Origin: an uncultured bacterium
GTDB lineage: Bacteria > Planctomycetota > Phycisphaerae > Phycisphaerales > SM1A02
Assembly (NCBI GenBank): GCA_903919715.1
Contig: CAIXJC010000046.1
Span: forward strand, 1-49,592
Direction of reading: 5' to 3'
DNA: 49,592 nucleotides
Below, piece after piece: positions 24,139 through 32,272 of this stretch. Within the stretch, counting starts at the first letter, position 1; each line of letters begins with the position of its first letter. A program made the position numbers and the translations under genes. The notes under the pieces are model-generated. The model saw nothing but the letters and a program-made list of their open reading frames with translations, made no database searches and was not told the origin of the DNA.

Positions 24139-26847
24139 ATGCGAACTACGACCAGTATTGGCGGAGGAATGTTGAGACGAGCGATCGCAAGCCTTTGCGT
24201 CATCGCATTGCCCGTCGCATGGGCGGATGCCCAATCGACATACACCAACTGGGAATCGCCACAGACCCATTCAGTCGAATTGACATCCTCGGGAGCCGTG
24301 CTCTTGGTGGTCAATACGCCAGACGCAAAGTTGGAAGTCTTCGACATCGTCAAGGGGTCGGTGCAGAAACGCGGTTCGGTCAGCGTTGGTCTCGATCCTG
24401 TTTCGGTTCGTGCTCGAACGGAAACGGAAGCGTGGGTTGTCAATCAGATTTCTGATTCGGTGAGCGTCGTGGATCTTGTAACGATGCGTGTTGTTCGAAC
24501 AATCAATGTGGGTGATGAACCCGCCGATGTGATCTTTGCTGGATCAACGCAGCGTGCATTTGTCTCGCTTGCTCAGCCGAGTCAACTCGCGGTCATAAAT
24601 CCTGCGACGCCAAGTGTGGCTCCAACGATCTTGACGATCGCTGGTTCTTCGCCGCGTGCGCTTGCAATCAGCCCAGATGGATCGAAGGTCTATCTCGCGA
24701 TTTTCGAGAGTGGAAATCATTCGACGATTGTGCCGCGTGCCTCGGTGAGTTCCGCGACCAGTCCATATGCGGGTCAGAATCCACCACCCAATTCAGGCAA
24801 TCTATTTTCACCCGTCCGAGCGACAGGGCAGGCGACGCCGCCGAAGGTCAATCAGATCGTGCGCAAGAATGCCGCAGGCCAGTGGATGGACGGCAATGCA
24901 CGCAATTGGACATCGTTCGTGACGTGGGATGTGCATGACCACGACATCGCCGTTATCGACGCAAATACGCTGGGAATTACATATATCAGCGGGCTTATGA
25001 CGACCGTGGCAAGTCTCGCCGTGGCTCCCAATGGAACGCTTCTTGCGATTGGCATGGAGTCACGAAATGAACTTCGCTTCGAGCAAAATGTCAACGGCGT
25101 ATTTATCAAATCTGTCGGAGCGATTCTCGCTGGTGGCGCCGGTCCAGGAACTGTTGTCGATCTGAATCCGCACTTGACTTATGCCACCGCAAACATTCCG
25201 TTGATCAGTCGACTTCAATCAATTGGCGATCCGCGTGGTGCGGCGTGGAATGCGGCAGGGACGACTGCCTATGTTGCAGGTCTTGGCAGTAATAATGTGA
25301 TTGCCATGGGACCGAGCGGTGAGCGCATGGCAACCATCTTGGTTGGTGAAGGCCCGACTGGATTAGCGCTCTCAGCAAATGGTCAACGTCTGTATGTTCT
25401 CAATCGCTTTGAAGGCGCAGTCTCGGTGGTTGACACGACGGCAAATTCCGAGATTGCACGGCTGCCACTCTTTGACCCAACCCCCATCGCAGTCAAACAA
25501 GGTCGTCCATTTCTCTTTGATACACATACGACATCTGGACTTGGCCAAGCGTCGTGCGCATCATGCCATACAGATGGTCGAAGCGATCGCATTGCGTGGG
25601 ACATTGGAAATCCGCAAGGATCTGTGTTGCTCTTCGATGAAACGTGCCAAGTGCCAGGTTGCGCAAGTTGGCATCCGATGAAGGGACCTATGACGACTCA
25701 AACGTTGCTTGGGATCATCGGAAACGAGCCATTTCACTGGCGCGGCGAGAAGAAAACCCTCGCAGACTTCAACGAGGCGTACACCAATCTTCAGGGTCGT
25801 GACGCTCAGATCACAGCAGACCAGATGGCGAAGATGACGACGTATGTTGCGTCATTGACCTTCCCGCCAAATCCAAATCGAAACATCGATTCTTCGTTGA
25901 AGTCATCGATCGCACTCGCAACTGGAACTGGAAGTGCTGTTTCTGGTTTCGATATTTTCACAAACCTCAACACGTTTGGTGGAGCTGGCGCACCAGGTGG
26001 TGCTTTTAAGTGTGCGACCTGTCACGCCGGTTCGAGCGGTTCAAATCACAACGTGGATATTCCTGGTGGAGCGAATCCAACTGAGCAACAGAACCGAAAG
26101 AATGCGCCGCTGCGTGATGTGTATCGCAACGTTGGTGCGAATAGATCAAGTTTGACTGCGAACCGCGGATTTGGTTTCGATCACGACGGCGAAGAATCGA
26201 CTTTGCAAGAAGTACTCGCAGAGGGTTTTACTTTTTCGCCAGGAGCAACTGGAGTGCAACAGAAAAAAGATGTCGAAGCGTATTTACTCAGCTTCGGCAC
26301 TGACACGCACGGTGGAGTTGGCGCGCAGTCCACTGCGACGAATGCAGGCGGAACTGGCGATGATTCTGCGCGAATTGCACAGATGCTGACTCTTGCAAGC
26401 TCGAATCAGGTGGGACTCATCGTGAAGGGACGAGTCTCTGGTATCGCACGCGGCTGGACTTTGGTCAATGGATCATTCCAGAGTGACCGAATTGCAGAAT
26501 CGATTTCGTCGGCTGCGTTGTTGGCACTCGCCGCAACGGGAAGCGAATTGACATACACGCTCGTGAGTTCTGGTTCGCAAATTCGACTGGGAATCGACCG
26601 AGATTTGGACGGATCATTTGATCGCGATGAGATTGATGCGGGTACAGATCCTGCCGATGCCTTGAGTCATCCAATTGTGTGTGTCGGAGATATTTCGGGC
26701 GCCGATCGAATTGTCAATGGTGCGGACCTCGCGACGCTCCTCAGCAGTTGGGGAACATCGGGTGGTATCGCCGACCTGAACCGCGACGGATTCGTTGATG
26801 GTGCCGACTTGGCCGCTCTCTTGAGTGGCTGGGGTCCGTGTCCATAA
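24139..26847 (+). CDS. Secreted propeller / multiheme cytochrome c protein with C-terminal dockerin-like module
   Basis: The 902-residue protein has a signal peptide (ending near PVAWADA). Next comes a YVTN-type beta-propeller of about 450 residues with blades such as ALAISPDGSKVYLA and GLALSANGQRLYVLNRFEG. A cytochrome region follows with two heme motifs, CASCH at 473-477 and CATCH at 625-629, resembling the MauG/di-heme peroxidase group. The C-terminus (about 848-902) is a dockerin-like module with two calcium loops ending in SSWG and SGWG. A role in extracytoplasmic electron transfer or oxidation is likely; the substrate is unknown. The start has a good Shine-Dalgarno sequence. It ends 35 bp before a convergent gene, with no obvious terminator. 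Confidence 0.85.
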   Translation: MRTTTSIGGGMLRRAIASLCVIALPVAWADAQSTYTNWESPQTHSVELTSSGAVLLVVNTPDAKLEVFDIVKGSVQKRGSVSVGLDPVSVRARTETEAWVVNQISDSVSVVDLVTMRVVRTINVGDEPADVIFAGSTQRAFVSLAQPSQLAVINPATPSVAPTILTIAGSSPRALAISPDGSKVYLAIFESGNHSTIVPRASVSSATSPYAGQNPPPNSGNLFSPVRATGQATPPKVNQIVRKNAAGQWMDGNARNWTSFVTWDVHDHDIAVIDANTLGITYISGLMTTVASLAVAPNGTLLAIGMESRNELRFEQNVNGVFIKSVGAILAGGAGPGTVVDLNPHLTYATANIPLISRLQSIGDPRGAAWNAAGTTAYVAGLGSNNVIAMGPSGERMATILVGEGPTGLALSANGQRLYVLNRFEGAVSVVDTTANSEIARLPLFDPTPIAVKQGRPFLFDTHTTSGLGQASCASCHTDGRSDRIAWDIGNPQGSVLLFDETCQVPGCASWHPMKGPMTTQTLLGIIGNEPFHWRGEKKTLADFNEAYTNLQGRDAQITADQMAKMTTYVASLTFPPNPNRNIDSSLKSSIALATGTGSAVSGFDIFTNLNTFGGAGAPGGAFKCATCHAGSSGSNHNVDIPGGANPTEQQNRKNAPLRDVYRNVGANRSSLTANRGFGFDHDGEESTLQEVLAEGFTFSPGATGVQQKKDVEAYLLSFGTDTHGGVGAQSTATNAGGTGDDSARIAQMLTLASSNQVGLIVKGRVSGIARGWTLVNGSFQSDRIAESISSAALLALAATGSELTYTLVSSGSQIRLGIDRDLDGSFDRDEIDAGTDPADALSHPIVCVGDISGADRIVNGADLATLLSSWGTSGGIADLNRDGFVDGADLAALLSGWGPCP

Positions 26848-26882
26848 ATTCTCAGGGCGTCGAGCGATGAAAACGAAATGAG

Positions 26883-27608
26883 CTATGACGGCTGCACAAC
26901 GCGGCCGTTAGCCAGTTTGACCACGCGTGTCGCACGCGCCGCAACAGCCGGATCGTGAGTAACCATGATCAGCGTCAAGCCAGCAGCGTGTCGTTCAGCG
27001 AGGAGATCGAGAATTCCTGCGCCAGTTTTTGTATCCAGATTTCCAGTGGGTTCATCAGCCAAGAGGACTCGCGGCGAATTGACCAGGGCACGAGCAATCG
27101 CCACGCGTTGGCGCTCTCCGCCAGAAAGTTGCCCAGGCCGATGCGCAAGCCGATGAGAAAGACCGAATGAATCGAGGAGCCTGCTTGCAGATTCGCGCGC
27201 TTTGCTCCGGTTGGTAAACCAATTCCCAACCATCCCTGGCAGCATTGCGTTTTCAAAGACGGAGAGTTCGGGGAGCAGGTGATAAAACTGAAAGACGAAT
27301 CCGATGTCTTTGTTGCGGTATCCGTCCAAACGTTTGCCGTGTGAGACCGAAATCGGTTGCCCATCAAAGCGAATTTCTCCGCCGTCCTTGTCTGGGCGAT
27401 CAAGACCTCCCAAAAGATGCATCAGCGTGCTCTTGCCAGATCCTGACGACCCCAGCACAGCAACCCATTCGCCAGATTGAACCGTGAGGTCTGCGCCGGT
27501 GAGAACTTCCACTGGCACCGCGCCGAATGAATACGTTTTTCGCACGCCACGTGCTTCGATGAGCGGGTGGGGATCGGAATGAGTGTGAGTGGGTTGGCGT
27601 TCAGCCAT
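26883..27608 (-). CDS. ABC transporter ATP-binding protein, LolD/MacB type
   Basis: The 241-residue ATPase has Walker A GSSGSGKST at 53-61, a Q-loop in FVFQFYHLLPELSV, signature LSGGERQR and Walker B LLADEPTGNLD. The H-loop His is in IMVTHDP. The sequence is closest in style to LolD/MacB ATPases that power lipoprotein or substrate extrusion with FtsX-type permeases. The ATG at 27608 overlaps the permease stop by 8 bp, so the two are translated together. An in-frame start at 27632 is rejected as it extends into the permease frame. The N-terminus has a His/Pro-rich lead of about 15 residues. The assignment to lipoprotein export is by family only. Confidence 0.93.
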   Translation of the reverse strand: MAERQPTHTHSDPHPLIEARGVRKTYSFGAVPVEVLTGADLTVQSGEWVAVLGSSGSGKSTLMHLLGGLDRPDKDGGEIRFDGQPISVSHGKRLDGYRNKDIGFVFQFYHLLPELSVFENAMLPGMVGNWFTNRSKARESASRLLDSFGLSHRLAHRPGQLSGGERQRVAIARALVNSPRVLLADEPTGNLDTKTGAGILDLLAERHAAGLTLIMVTHDPAVAARATRVVKLANGRVVQPS

Positions 27609-29241
27609 AACGCAGTGCCTCCACTGGATCAATGTCCGCAGCTTTCGATGCTGGAATGGCAGCGCCGATCACACTGAAGACGACCCCGCCGATCGCAGTC
27701 GTCCATGCAGTCGTCCAATCAACTTGGTCAGGAACGATTGTGAAGTAATAGACACTTGGATCCCAAATCAGCGTGCCATGGTGAAGCGCCAATCCAGTGG
27801 CGATCAATCCCATCACCATTGTTCCAAGCAGCCAGAGCAAGATCCGAAGAAGCCGGCCGCGCCAGATCGAATAGACAAGTCCCATCGCACAAAGCCCAGT
27901 CAGAACAAATGATCCGATCCAAATGATCGGCGGTGCATCGCTGCCAATCGCCTGGTGGATCGCATTGATATTGCGAATGACTAACCACGCCAGAAGCACG
28001 CCCAGTCCGCTTCCAAAGACGCCGATAATGAACCCATATCGCAGGAAAATCCACATGACTCCCAAGCGGGATGCTCCAACGCTGCGCAAGATTCCGATGT
28101 CTCGTGTCTTCTCGACAACGATGGACCAGAAGATCGACAAGATCAATCCTGCGCAGACCAAGTAGATCAGTGAGAAGAGGACGCGCATCATTTCGCGTTC
28201 CTTTTCAACCGGCGCAATCAAGTCGCGCAATTGTTGCTCCCAGGTCAGAACGTTTACGAATTCTGGCATTGATGCAGTTCGAGTGTGATCTTCGTTGATT
28301 CGTTTGGCGAATGATTCGTATGCCGTTTCAACTTGATCCCGCAGCGCATTCGCAGAGACGCCGGGCTTTGCCCGCACGAGAATCTTGGTGACGCGAGCAG
28401 GTGTTTTTCCTATGACTGGATATCGCCCTTGCGCATCAGGCTCTGCGTTGAGGTCGTACAGCGGCGCTTCGTCAAGCCGCAGAAGTCGCTGGCCTTCCGT
28501 CAACGGGATATAGACCCGCAAGTGATCGACTTCGTAGATTCCCGTTTGCACTTCGTTCACGACGGGGAAAATTTGCTCGCGCGGTTCGGCGATTTTTCCT
28601 TGGCTCGAGACGGGCACAACCGTCAACGTCACGTCGTTTCCAGGCATAAACCAACCATAACGAGGCAGATATGAGCCGTCCTTCTGACGTTCGTTGCCGA
28701 TGGAGACGTGCATTCCAAGAGCGATTCCTGGAGTGCCCGTCCTCGTTTGTGTCAGTGTTTTTCCGTCAGTGACAATTCCTTCGGTCAGAGTCTTGCGAGG
28801 ATCTTCACTTGACATCGCCTTCGCTGCTGCGGCATCCGTCGGAGGTTTCCAATAGAGGTCATTCGCATAATCCGTCACCGTTGCGAGCGAGAGTGGATCG
28901 ACTGCCCAGACTTGCACATGAGTGACTTCTTTCATGTTGCCGCGTGGATATGGCATTCGCAAGAGACCGATCGTGTCGATCAATGGCGTTGCACCTTGGA
29001 CATCTGTCATCCCTTTGAGGTCGACAAGGAATTCATCGGAGTACGGCATTCCAGCAATGCCAGATGAAACGATGACATCACCGACGATCTGCCGTCCGGA
29101 ACTCTTGAGCATGTCCAAGAATCCAGTCATGACCGAGACCACAGTGACCACCATTGCAACGCACATTGCAACGGCAGCGATCGCGATGAAAGGAATCAGT
29201 CGCGAGGTGAGGTATCGGTTAGAAAGGAGGGCGGCGTACAA
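27601..29241 (-). CDS. ABC transporter permease, LolC/LolE-FtsX family
   Basis: The 546-residue permease has an N-terminal transmembrane helix (FIAIAAVAMCVAMVVTVVSV) followed by a large periplasmic domain with a VDPLSLATVTDY segment. Three C-terminal helices carry the FtsX fold, including a DIGILRSVGASRLGVMWIF loop typical of MacB/LolC. The last residues (PVEALRYG) match the family end. It pairs with the ATPase that overlaps its 3' end. At 546 residues it is longer than LolC (~400), because the periplasmic domain is expanded. It starts 9 bp after nnrE. Lipoprotein sorting is the likely role; the actual cargo is inferred. Confidence 0.9.
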   Translation of the reverse strand: MYAALLSNRYLTSRLIPFIAIAAVAMCVAMVVTVVSVMTGFLDMLKSSGRQIVGDVIVSSGIAGMPYSDEFLVDLKGMTDVQGATPLIDTIGLLRMPYPRGNMKEVTHVQVWAVDPLSLATVTDYANDLYWKPPTDAAAAKAMSSEDPRKTLTEGIVTDGKTLTQTRTGTPGIALGMHVSIGNERQKDGSYLPRYGWFMPGNDVTLTVVPVSSQGKIAEPREQIFPVVNEVQTGIYEVDHLRVYIPLTEGQRLLRLDEAPLYDLNAEPDAQGRYPVIGKTPARVTKILVRAKPGVSANALRDQVETAYESFAKRINEDHTRTASMPEFVNVLTWEQQLRDLIAPVEKEREMMRVLFSLIYLVCAGLILSIFWSIVVEKTRDIGILRSVGASRLGVMWIFLRYGFIIGVFGSGLGVLLAWLVIRNINAIHQAIGSDAPPIIWIGSFVLTGLCAMGLVYSIWRGRLLRILLWLLGTMVMGLIATGLALHHGTLIWDPSVYYFTIVPDQVDWTTAWTTAIGGVVFSVIGAAIPASKAADIDPVEALRYG

Positions 29242-29250
29242 GGCGTGCCA

Positions 29251-29931
29251 TTATTCCACGATTCGAGTCCGCTGTGTGATCGGTGGTCCACCGATTGGGA
29301 TTTCGGTAACGATACCGAGGTGGAGATGGGCTGATTGTGCTGAAAAACCCGCCTTTTTGGCAACCATCGTCAAGGTGCGAGTGGCGATGACTGCGTCCGC
29401 GACATCGCCGAGCGCCTTACCCGAGTCGCAGTCCAACCCGCTGGGAAGATCGATGGCGTACACCAGCGAACCCGTCGCAGACCGCGCATTGATCCAGCGA
29501 ATCGCATCAAGCGATGGACCAGTCGGCGCACGCGAGAGTCCAGTTCCAAAGAGTGCGTCCACGATGACGACCTGATCACGATCGCCGACGATTTGAGTGA
29601 TCCTGGACCAAGGTTGGACCAATCCCATTCGGTGTGCTGATTCGCGCATCATGTTGGCGTCCGTTCCAGCGGACGATGGAGCGACTTCGATTGCGACCGC
29701 ATCAATTCCATGACTGTGCAGAGTGCGAATGATCGCATATCCATCGCCACCATTATTGCCGCTCCCGCACACCGCGATGACTCGTGGCGAACTCGGTGGC
29801 AATTCACGGCGAATAATTCCTGCACATTCGACTGCGGCGTGAGTCATCAGCACGGCGGCTGGAATGCCAAAGTCGATCGTGCATGATCGGTCGTACTGCG
29901 CAGCTTGCGAACGTGAAAATGAAGAGCTCAC
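29251..29931 (-). CDS. nnrE: NAD(P)H-hydrate epimerase (YjeF_N family)
   Basis: The enzyme epimerises R- to S-NAD(P)HX, a metabolite-repair reaction. The nucleotide-binding motif GSGNNGGDG is at residues 56-64, preceded by VLMTHAAVECA. Further family blocks are DALFGTGLSR and AIDLPSGLDCDSG. No ATG suits the family N-terminus. The GTG at 29931 gives 226 residues and starts at the SRSQAAQYDR segment, where homologues begin. TACGCT lies 7 nt upstream, which fits the leaderless pattern seen elsewhere. A TTG at 29952 is the alternative. The C-terminal dehydratase domain found in some homologues is absent. It leads the exporter operon and is divergent from the glycosyltransferase. Confidence 0.87.
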   Translation of the reverse strand: MSSSFSRSQAAQYDRSCTIDFGIPAAVLMTHAAVECAGIIRRELPPSSPRVIAVCGSGNNGGDGYAIIRTLHSHGIDAVAIEVAPSSAGTDANMMRESAHRMGLVQPWSRITQIVGDRDQVVIVDALFGTGLSRAPTGPSLDAIRWINARSATGSLVYAIDLPSGLDCDSGKALGDVADAVIATRTLTMVAKKAGFSAQSAHLHLGIVTEIPIGGPPITQRTRIVE

Positions 29932-29938
29932 GGTTGGA

Positions 29939-29944
29939 AGCGTA
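29939..29944 (-). promoter_or_regulatory. -10-like TACGCT, 7 nt before nnrE
   Basis: TACGCT on the minus strand lies 7 nt before the proposed GTG start and supports that start choice. No Shine-Dalgarno sequence. Confidence 0.35.
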
Positions 29945-29983
29945 GCGTTCAACTGCGTCGCCCATGCCAACGCATCGAAGAGA

Positions 29984-29989
29984 TACTCT
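29984..29989 (+). promoter_or_regulatory. -10-like TACTCT, 6 nt before the glycosyltransferase
   Basis: TACTCT lies 6 nt before the ATG at 29996; no Shine-Dalgarno sequence is visible. Confidence 0.35.
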
Positions 29990-29995
29990 GTGCCG

Positions 29996-31228
29996 ATGGC
30001 ATTCTTAATCGTGACAGTCTGGACCTTGAGCGGATTCTCGCTTGCAGGCGCCGCATATTGGCTACTCGTTCGATGGCGCGTCCACCGAGATGGTCGCAAT
30101 CGTCCAAGTTTGCGCGAGGGATTAGCGGTTGAACTGCCACAGTGGCCGAGCGTGTCGATCATTATTCCAGCGCATAATGAGGAGGCTCATGCGCCGGATC
30201 TTCTGCGCAGTTTGCTGGCACAGATTTATGGTGGCACGATCGAAATCATTTTCGTGCTAGATCGATGCACGGATGGGACGCGTGCGGCGTTGGAACGGGA
30301 GTTGGCATTCTCCAGAGCAGGCGCGAATCAACCAACTGTGCAACTGATTGACAACAGCGAGTGTCCAGATGACTGGGCGGGGAAGTGCAATGCGGCAAAT
30401 CGTGGCAGCGCAATCGCGACTGGCAAGTTGTTGCTTTTTACAGATGCGGACACCACATTTGATCCAGCGCTCGTTCGCGCTTCGGTTGGTTTGTTGCGAC
30501 AACGAAAACTCTCGCTCCTTTCTGCACTTCCCAAGGTCAGCGTGCGCAGCAATTTTGAAGCCGTCGTTCAACCAGTTGCAATCATGCAGTTAATGAAGAT
30601 TTATCCCATCGCAAAGGTGAATGACGAAATCAAGCCGCGGGCGTTTGCCAATGGACAGTTCATGCTCTTCACAAGGGAGGCATACGACGCCGTTGGCGGT
30701 CATGCCGCCGTCAAAGACGATCTCTTGGAAGACATCGCATTCGCACGGCGAATCGTGCAGGTGGTGCGGCTGAGAGCAGGCTTATTCATCGCAGACGAGT
30801 TGCTGCATGTTCGGATGTACGAGTCGTATGCGCAGTTCCGAGAAGGATGGCGGCGGATTTTTATCGAGGCGTGCAACAGGAATCCATCGCGATTGTTTCG
30901 GTACGGTCTTGAATGCGTCGTCGTGGGTGCAGGTGTGACGATCATTGGATGTGCGGCGATTGGCACGGCGATTATCGCTTTGGCACTCGGCGATCAACCG
31001 CTGGGAATCGCAGGACTTTCGGCGGGGCTCGTAGCGCTTGTTTGTCAACAACTGACGCTGCGCCGCATCTTTGAACTCGTTGGCGTTCCTCAAATCGCAG
31101 CGCTTGCGTACGCCTATGGATCTATTGCTGTGGCTCGCATTCAGTGGAGAGCTGCACGCGACTTGCGTGCGCGCAAACCAGTACGGTGGGGCGGTCGTCA
31201 CTACGTCTTGAATCCCCAGTCGAACTGA
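29996..31228 (+). CDS. Membrane-associated family 2 glycosyltransferase
   Basis: The 410-residue protein has an N-terminal transmembrane helix (about 2-26). The GT-A domain begins with SIIIPAHNEE near residue 54, has LDRCTDGT, and the metal-binding D-x-D as FTDADTTF at 150-152. An EDIAFARR acidic motif and a later QFREGWRRI segment complete the GT2 pattern. Two or more C-terminal helices follow. The layout resembles the hopene-associated HpnB and related carotenoid glycosyltransferases, but the match is not specific enough to name it. A longer in-frame start at 29864 would lie inside nnrE and is rejected. surE follows after 39 bp. Confidence 0.85.
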   Translation: MAFLIVTVWTLSGFSLAGAAYWLLVRWRVHRDGRNRPSLREGLAVELPQWPSVSIIIPAHNEEAHAPDLLRSLLAQIYGGTIEIIFVLDRCTDGTRAALERELAFSRAGANQPTVQLIDNSECPDDWAGKCNAANRGSAIATGKLLLFTDADTTFDPALVRASVGLLRQRKLSLLSALPKVSVRSNFEAVVQPVAIMQLMKIYPIAKVNDEIKPRAFANGQFMLFTREAYDAVGGHAAVKDDLLEDIAFARRIVQVVRLRAGLFIADELLHVRMYESYAQFREGWRRIFIEACNRNPSRLFRYGLECVVVGAGVTIIGCAAIGTAIIALALGDQPLGIAGLSAGLVALVCQQLTLRRIFELVGVPQIAALAYAYGSIAVARIQWRAARDLRARKPVRWGGRHYVLNPQSN

Positions 31229-31237
31229 ACCCCGTTC

Positions 31238-31271
31238 GGAGGTCACTTGAACTATGGTGTCAACCCTATGA
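31238..31271 (+). promoter_or_regulatory. surE upstream signals: GGAGGT, five-codon frame, TATGGT box
   Basis: GGAGGT at 31238-31243 is too far from the family start of surE (31268). It could serve a TTG at 31247 (3-nt spacing), or a five-codon frame ATG 31254 to TGA 31271 (MVSTL) that overlaps the surE ATG as ATGA. TATGGT at 31253-31258 also lies 9 nt before the surE ATG. Which one is used is open. Confidence 0.4.
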
Positions 31272-32056
31272 AAATTCTCTTAACAAACGATGACGGAATC
31301 ACAGCTCCTGGAATCGCGGCTCTGTACAGCGCGATTCGTTCGCTTGGCGAAGTCGTCGTCATCGCACCTGCAGGTGTTCAGTCTGCGATGAGTCACGGCA
31401 TCACTTTTCACCGACCATTGATGACGCGTGATTTTCAGGTGAACGAAGAGATGCGCGGAAGTTCCGTTGAAGGAACTCCAGCGGATTGCGTGAAACTTGG
31501 TTTACGCACCATTTGGGCTGAACGATTCGGTGCTGGATCGAAGCCTGATCTGGTCATTAGTGGAATGAATAGCGGTGCCAACGTTGGAATCAACGTGATC
31601 TATTCTGGAACGATTGCTGCGGCGATTGAAGCTGCATTCCTGGGTGTTCCCGCAATCGCCGTCAGTCTGCATATTGGAGATTCCACCCGCACCGTATGGC
31701 CGCGCGCTGCAGAAATCGCGCGTGTTGCGATTGATCGGGTGATTGAACATCCACTCGATGCGCACCGAGTGATCTCGATCAATGTTCCGCGAACTGAAAC
31801 GGTTGATGCTGCGATGCCAGCGCTGCGAGTGGTGAGAATGAACACTTCGGCTGGAATCGATCGGCATGAGCGGCGCGAGTCGCCAGAGGGACGGGCGTAT
31901 TACTGGCCGTGCGGAAATGGCATGGAGTTTTTCCATACCGCAGAGGGAAGCGATGTTGAGGCGCTTATGGATAGCCATGTCACGATCACGCCACTTTGGT
32001 ACGACTTGACGGATGATGCTTCGCTTGAGGCGTGGCAGTCGCGGCTTCATGTTTAG
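31268..32056 (+). CDS. surE: 5'/3'-nucleotidase SurE
   Basis: SurE is a metal-dependent phosphatase acting on nucleoside monophosphates, linked to stationary-phase survival. The N-terminus MKILLTNDDGITAPGI holds the metal-binding Asp pair D8-D9. SAMSHGITF, VEGTPADCVKLG and SGMNSGANVGINVIYSGT are all standard. The protein has 262 residues. The ATG at 31268 matches the family start exactly, but an in-frame TTG at 31247 has its own GGAGGT and would add seven residues. It follows the glycosyltransferase after 39 bp. A long palindromic element lies downstream. Confidence 0.95.
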   Translation: MKILLTNDDGITAPGIAALYSAIRSLGEVVVIAPAGVQSAMSHGITFHRPLMTRDFQVNEEMRGSSVEGTPADCVKLGLRTIWAERFGAGSKPDLVISGMNSGANVGINVIYSGTIAAAIEAAFLGVPAIAVSLHIGDSTRTVWPRAAEIARVAIDRVIEHPLDAHRVISINVPRTETVDAAMPALRVVRMNTSAGIDRHERRESPEGRAYYWPCGNGMEFFHTAEGSDVEALMDSHVTITPLWYDLTDDASLEAWQSRLHV

Positions 32057-32122
32057 CGCGCTGCAAGTGTGAGCAGGAGCACCCAACCGAGCCGAATCGA
32101 GCCGAACCGGAACCGATGGCGG

Positions 32123-32220
32123 CAGCCGTGAAAAGATCCTTCCGGGCTCAGACAGTCCTCGGCGGCTTCGCAGACGCTCGCCGCCTGCGGAACTCGCCCG
32201 GCAGAATTTTTCAACGGCTG
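32123..32220 (+). repeat. Long palindromic intergenic element, copy 2
   Basis: The outer arms (32123-32134 and 32208-32220) pair as a 12-13-bp stem with one bulged base. Inner complementary pairs CCGGGC/GCCCGG and GGCGGC/GCCGCC build an extended hairpin. An 18-nt block (32147-32164) is identical to 4263-4280 in copy 1, and the outer arms are nearly the same sequence. The left flank (about 32095-32113) also resembles that of copy 1. It lies between surE and the convergent tonB gene, and may end both transcripts. The rest of the 32057-32272 gap holds no gene that I can support. Confidence 0.75.
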
Positions 32221-32272
32221 ACACGATTGGAGTAGTGCGTGTGCGCAGCCGGGACCATGCCCTGCGTTCGAC

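Noticed and set aside
25630..25680. A third heme-binding site in the cytochrome protein
   Set aside because: The segment reads CASWH, so the second cysteine of CxxCH is missing.
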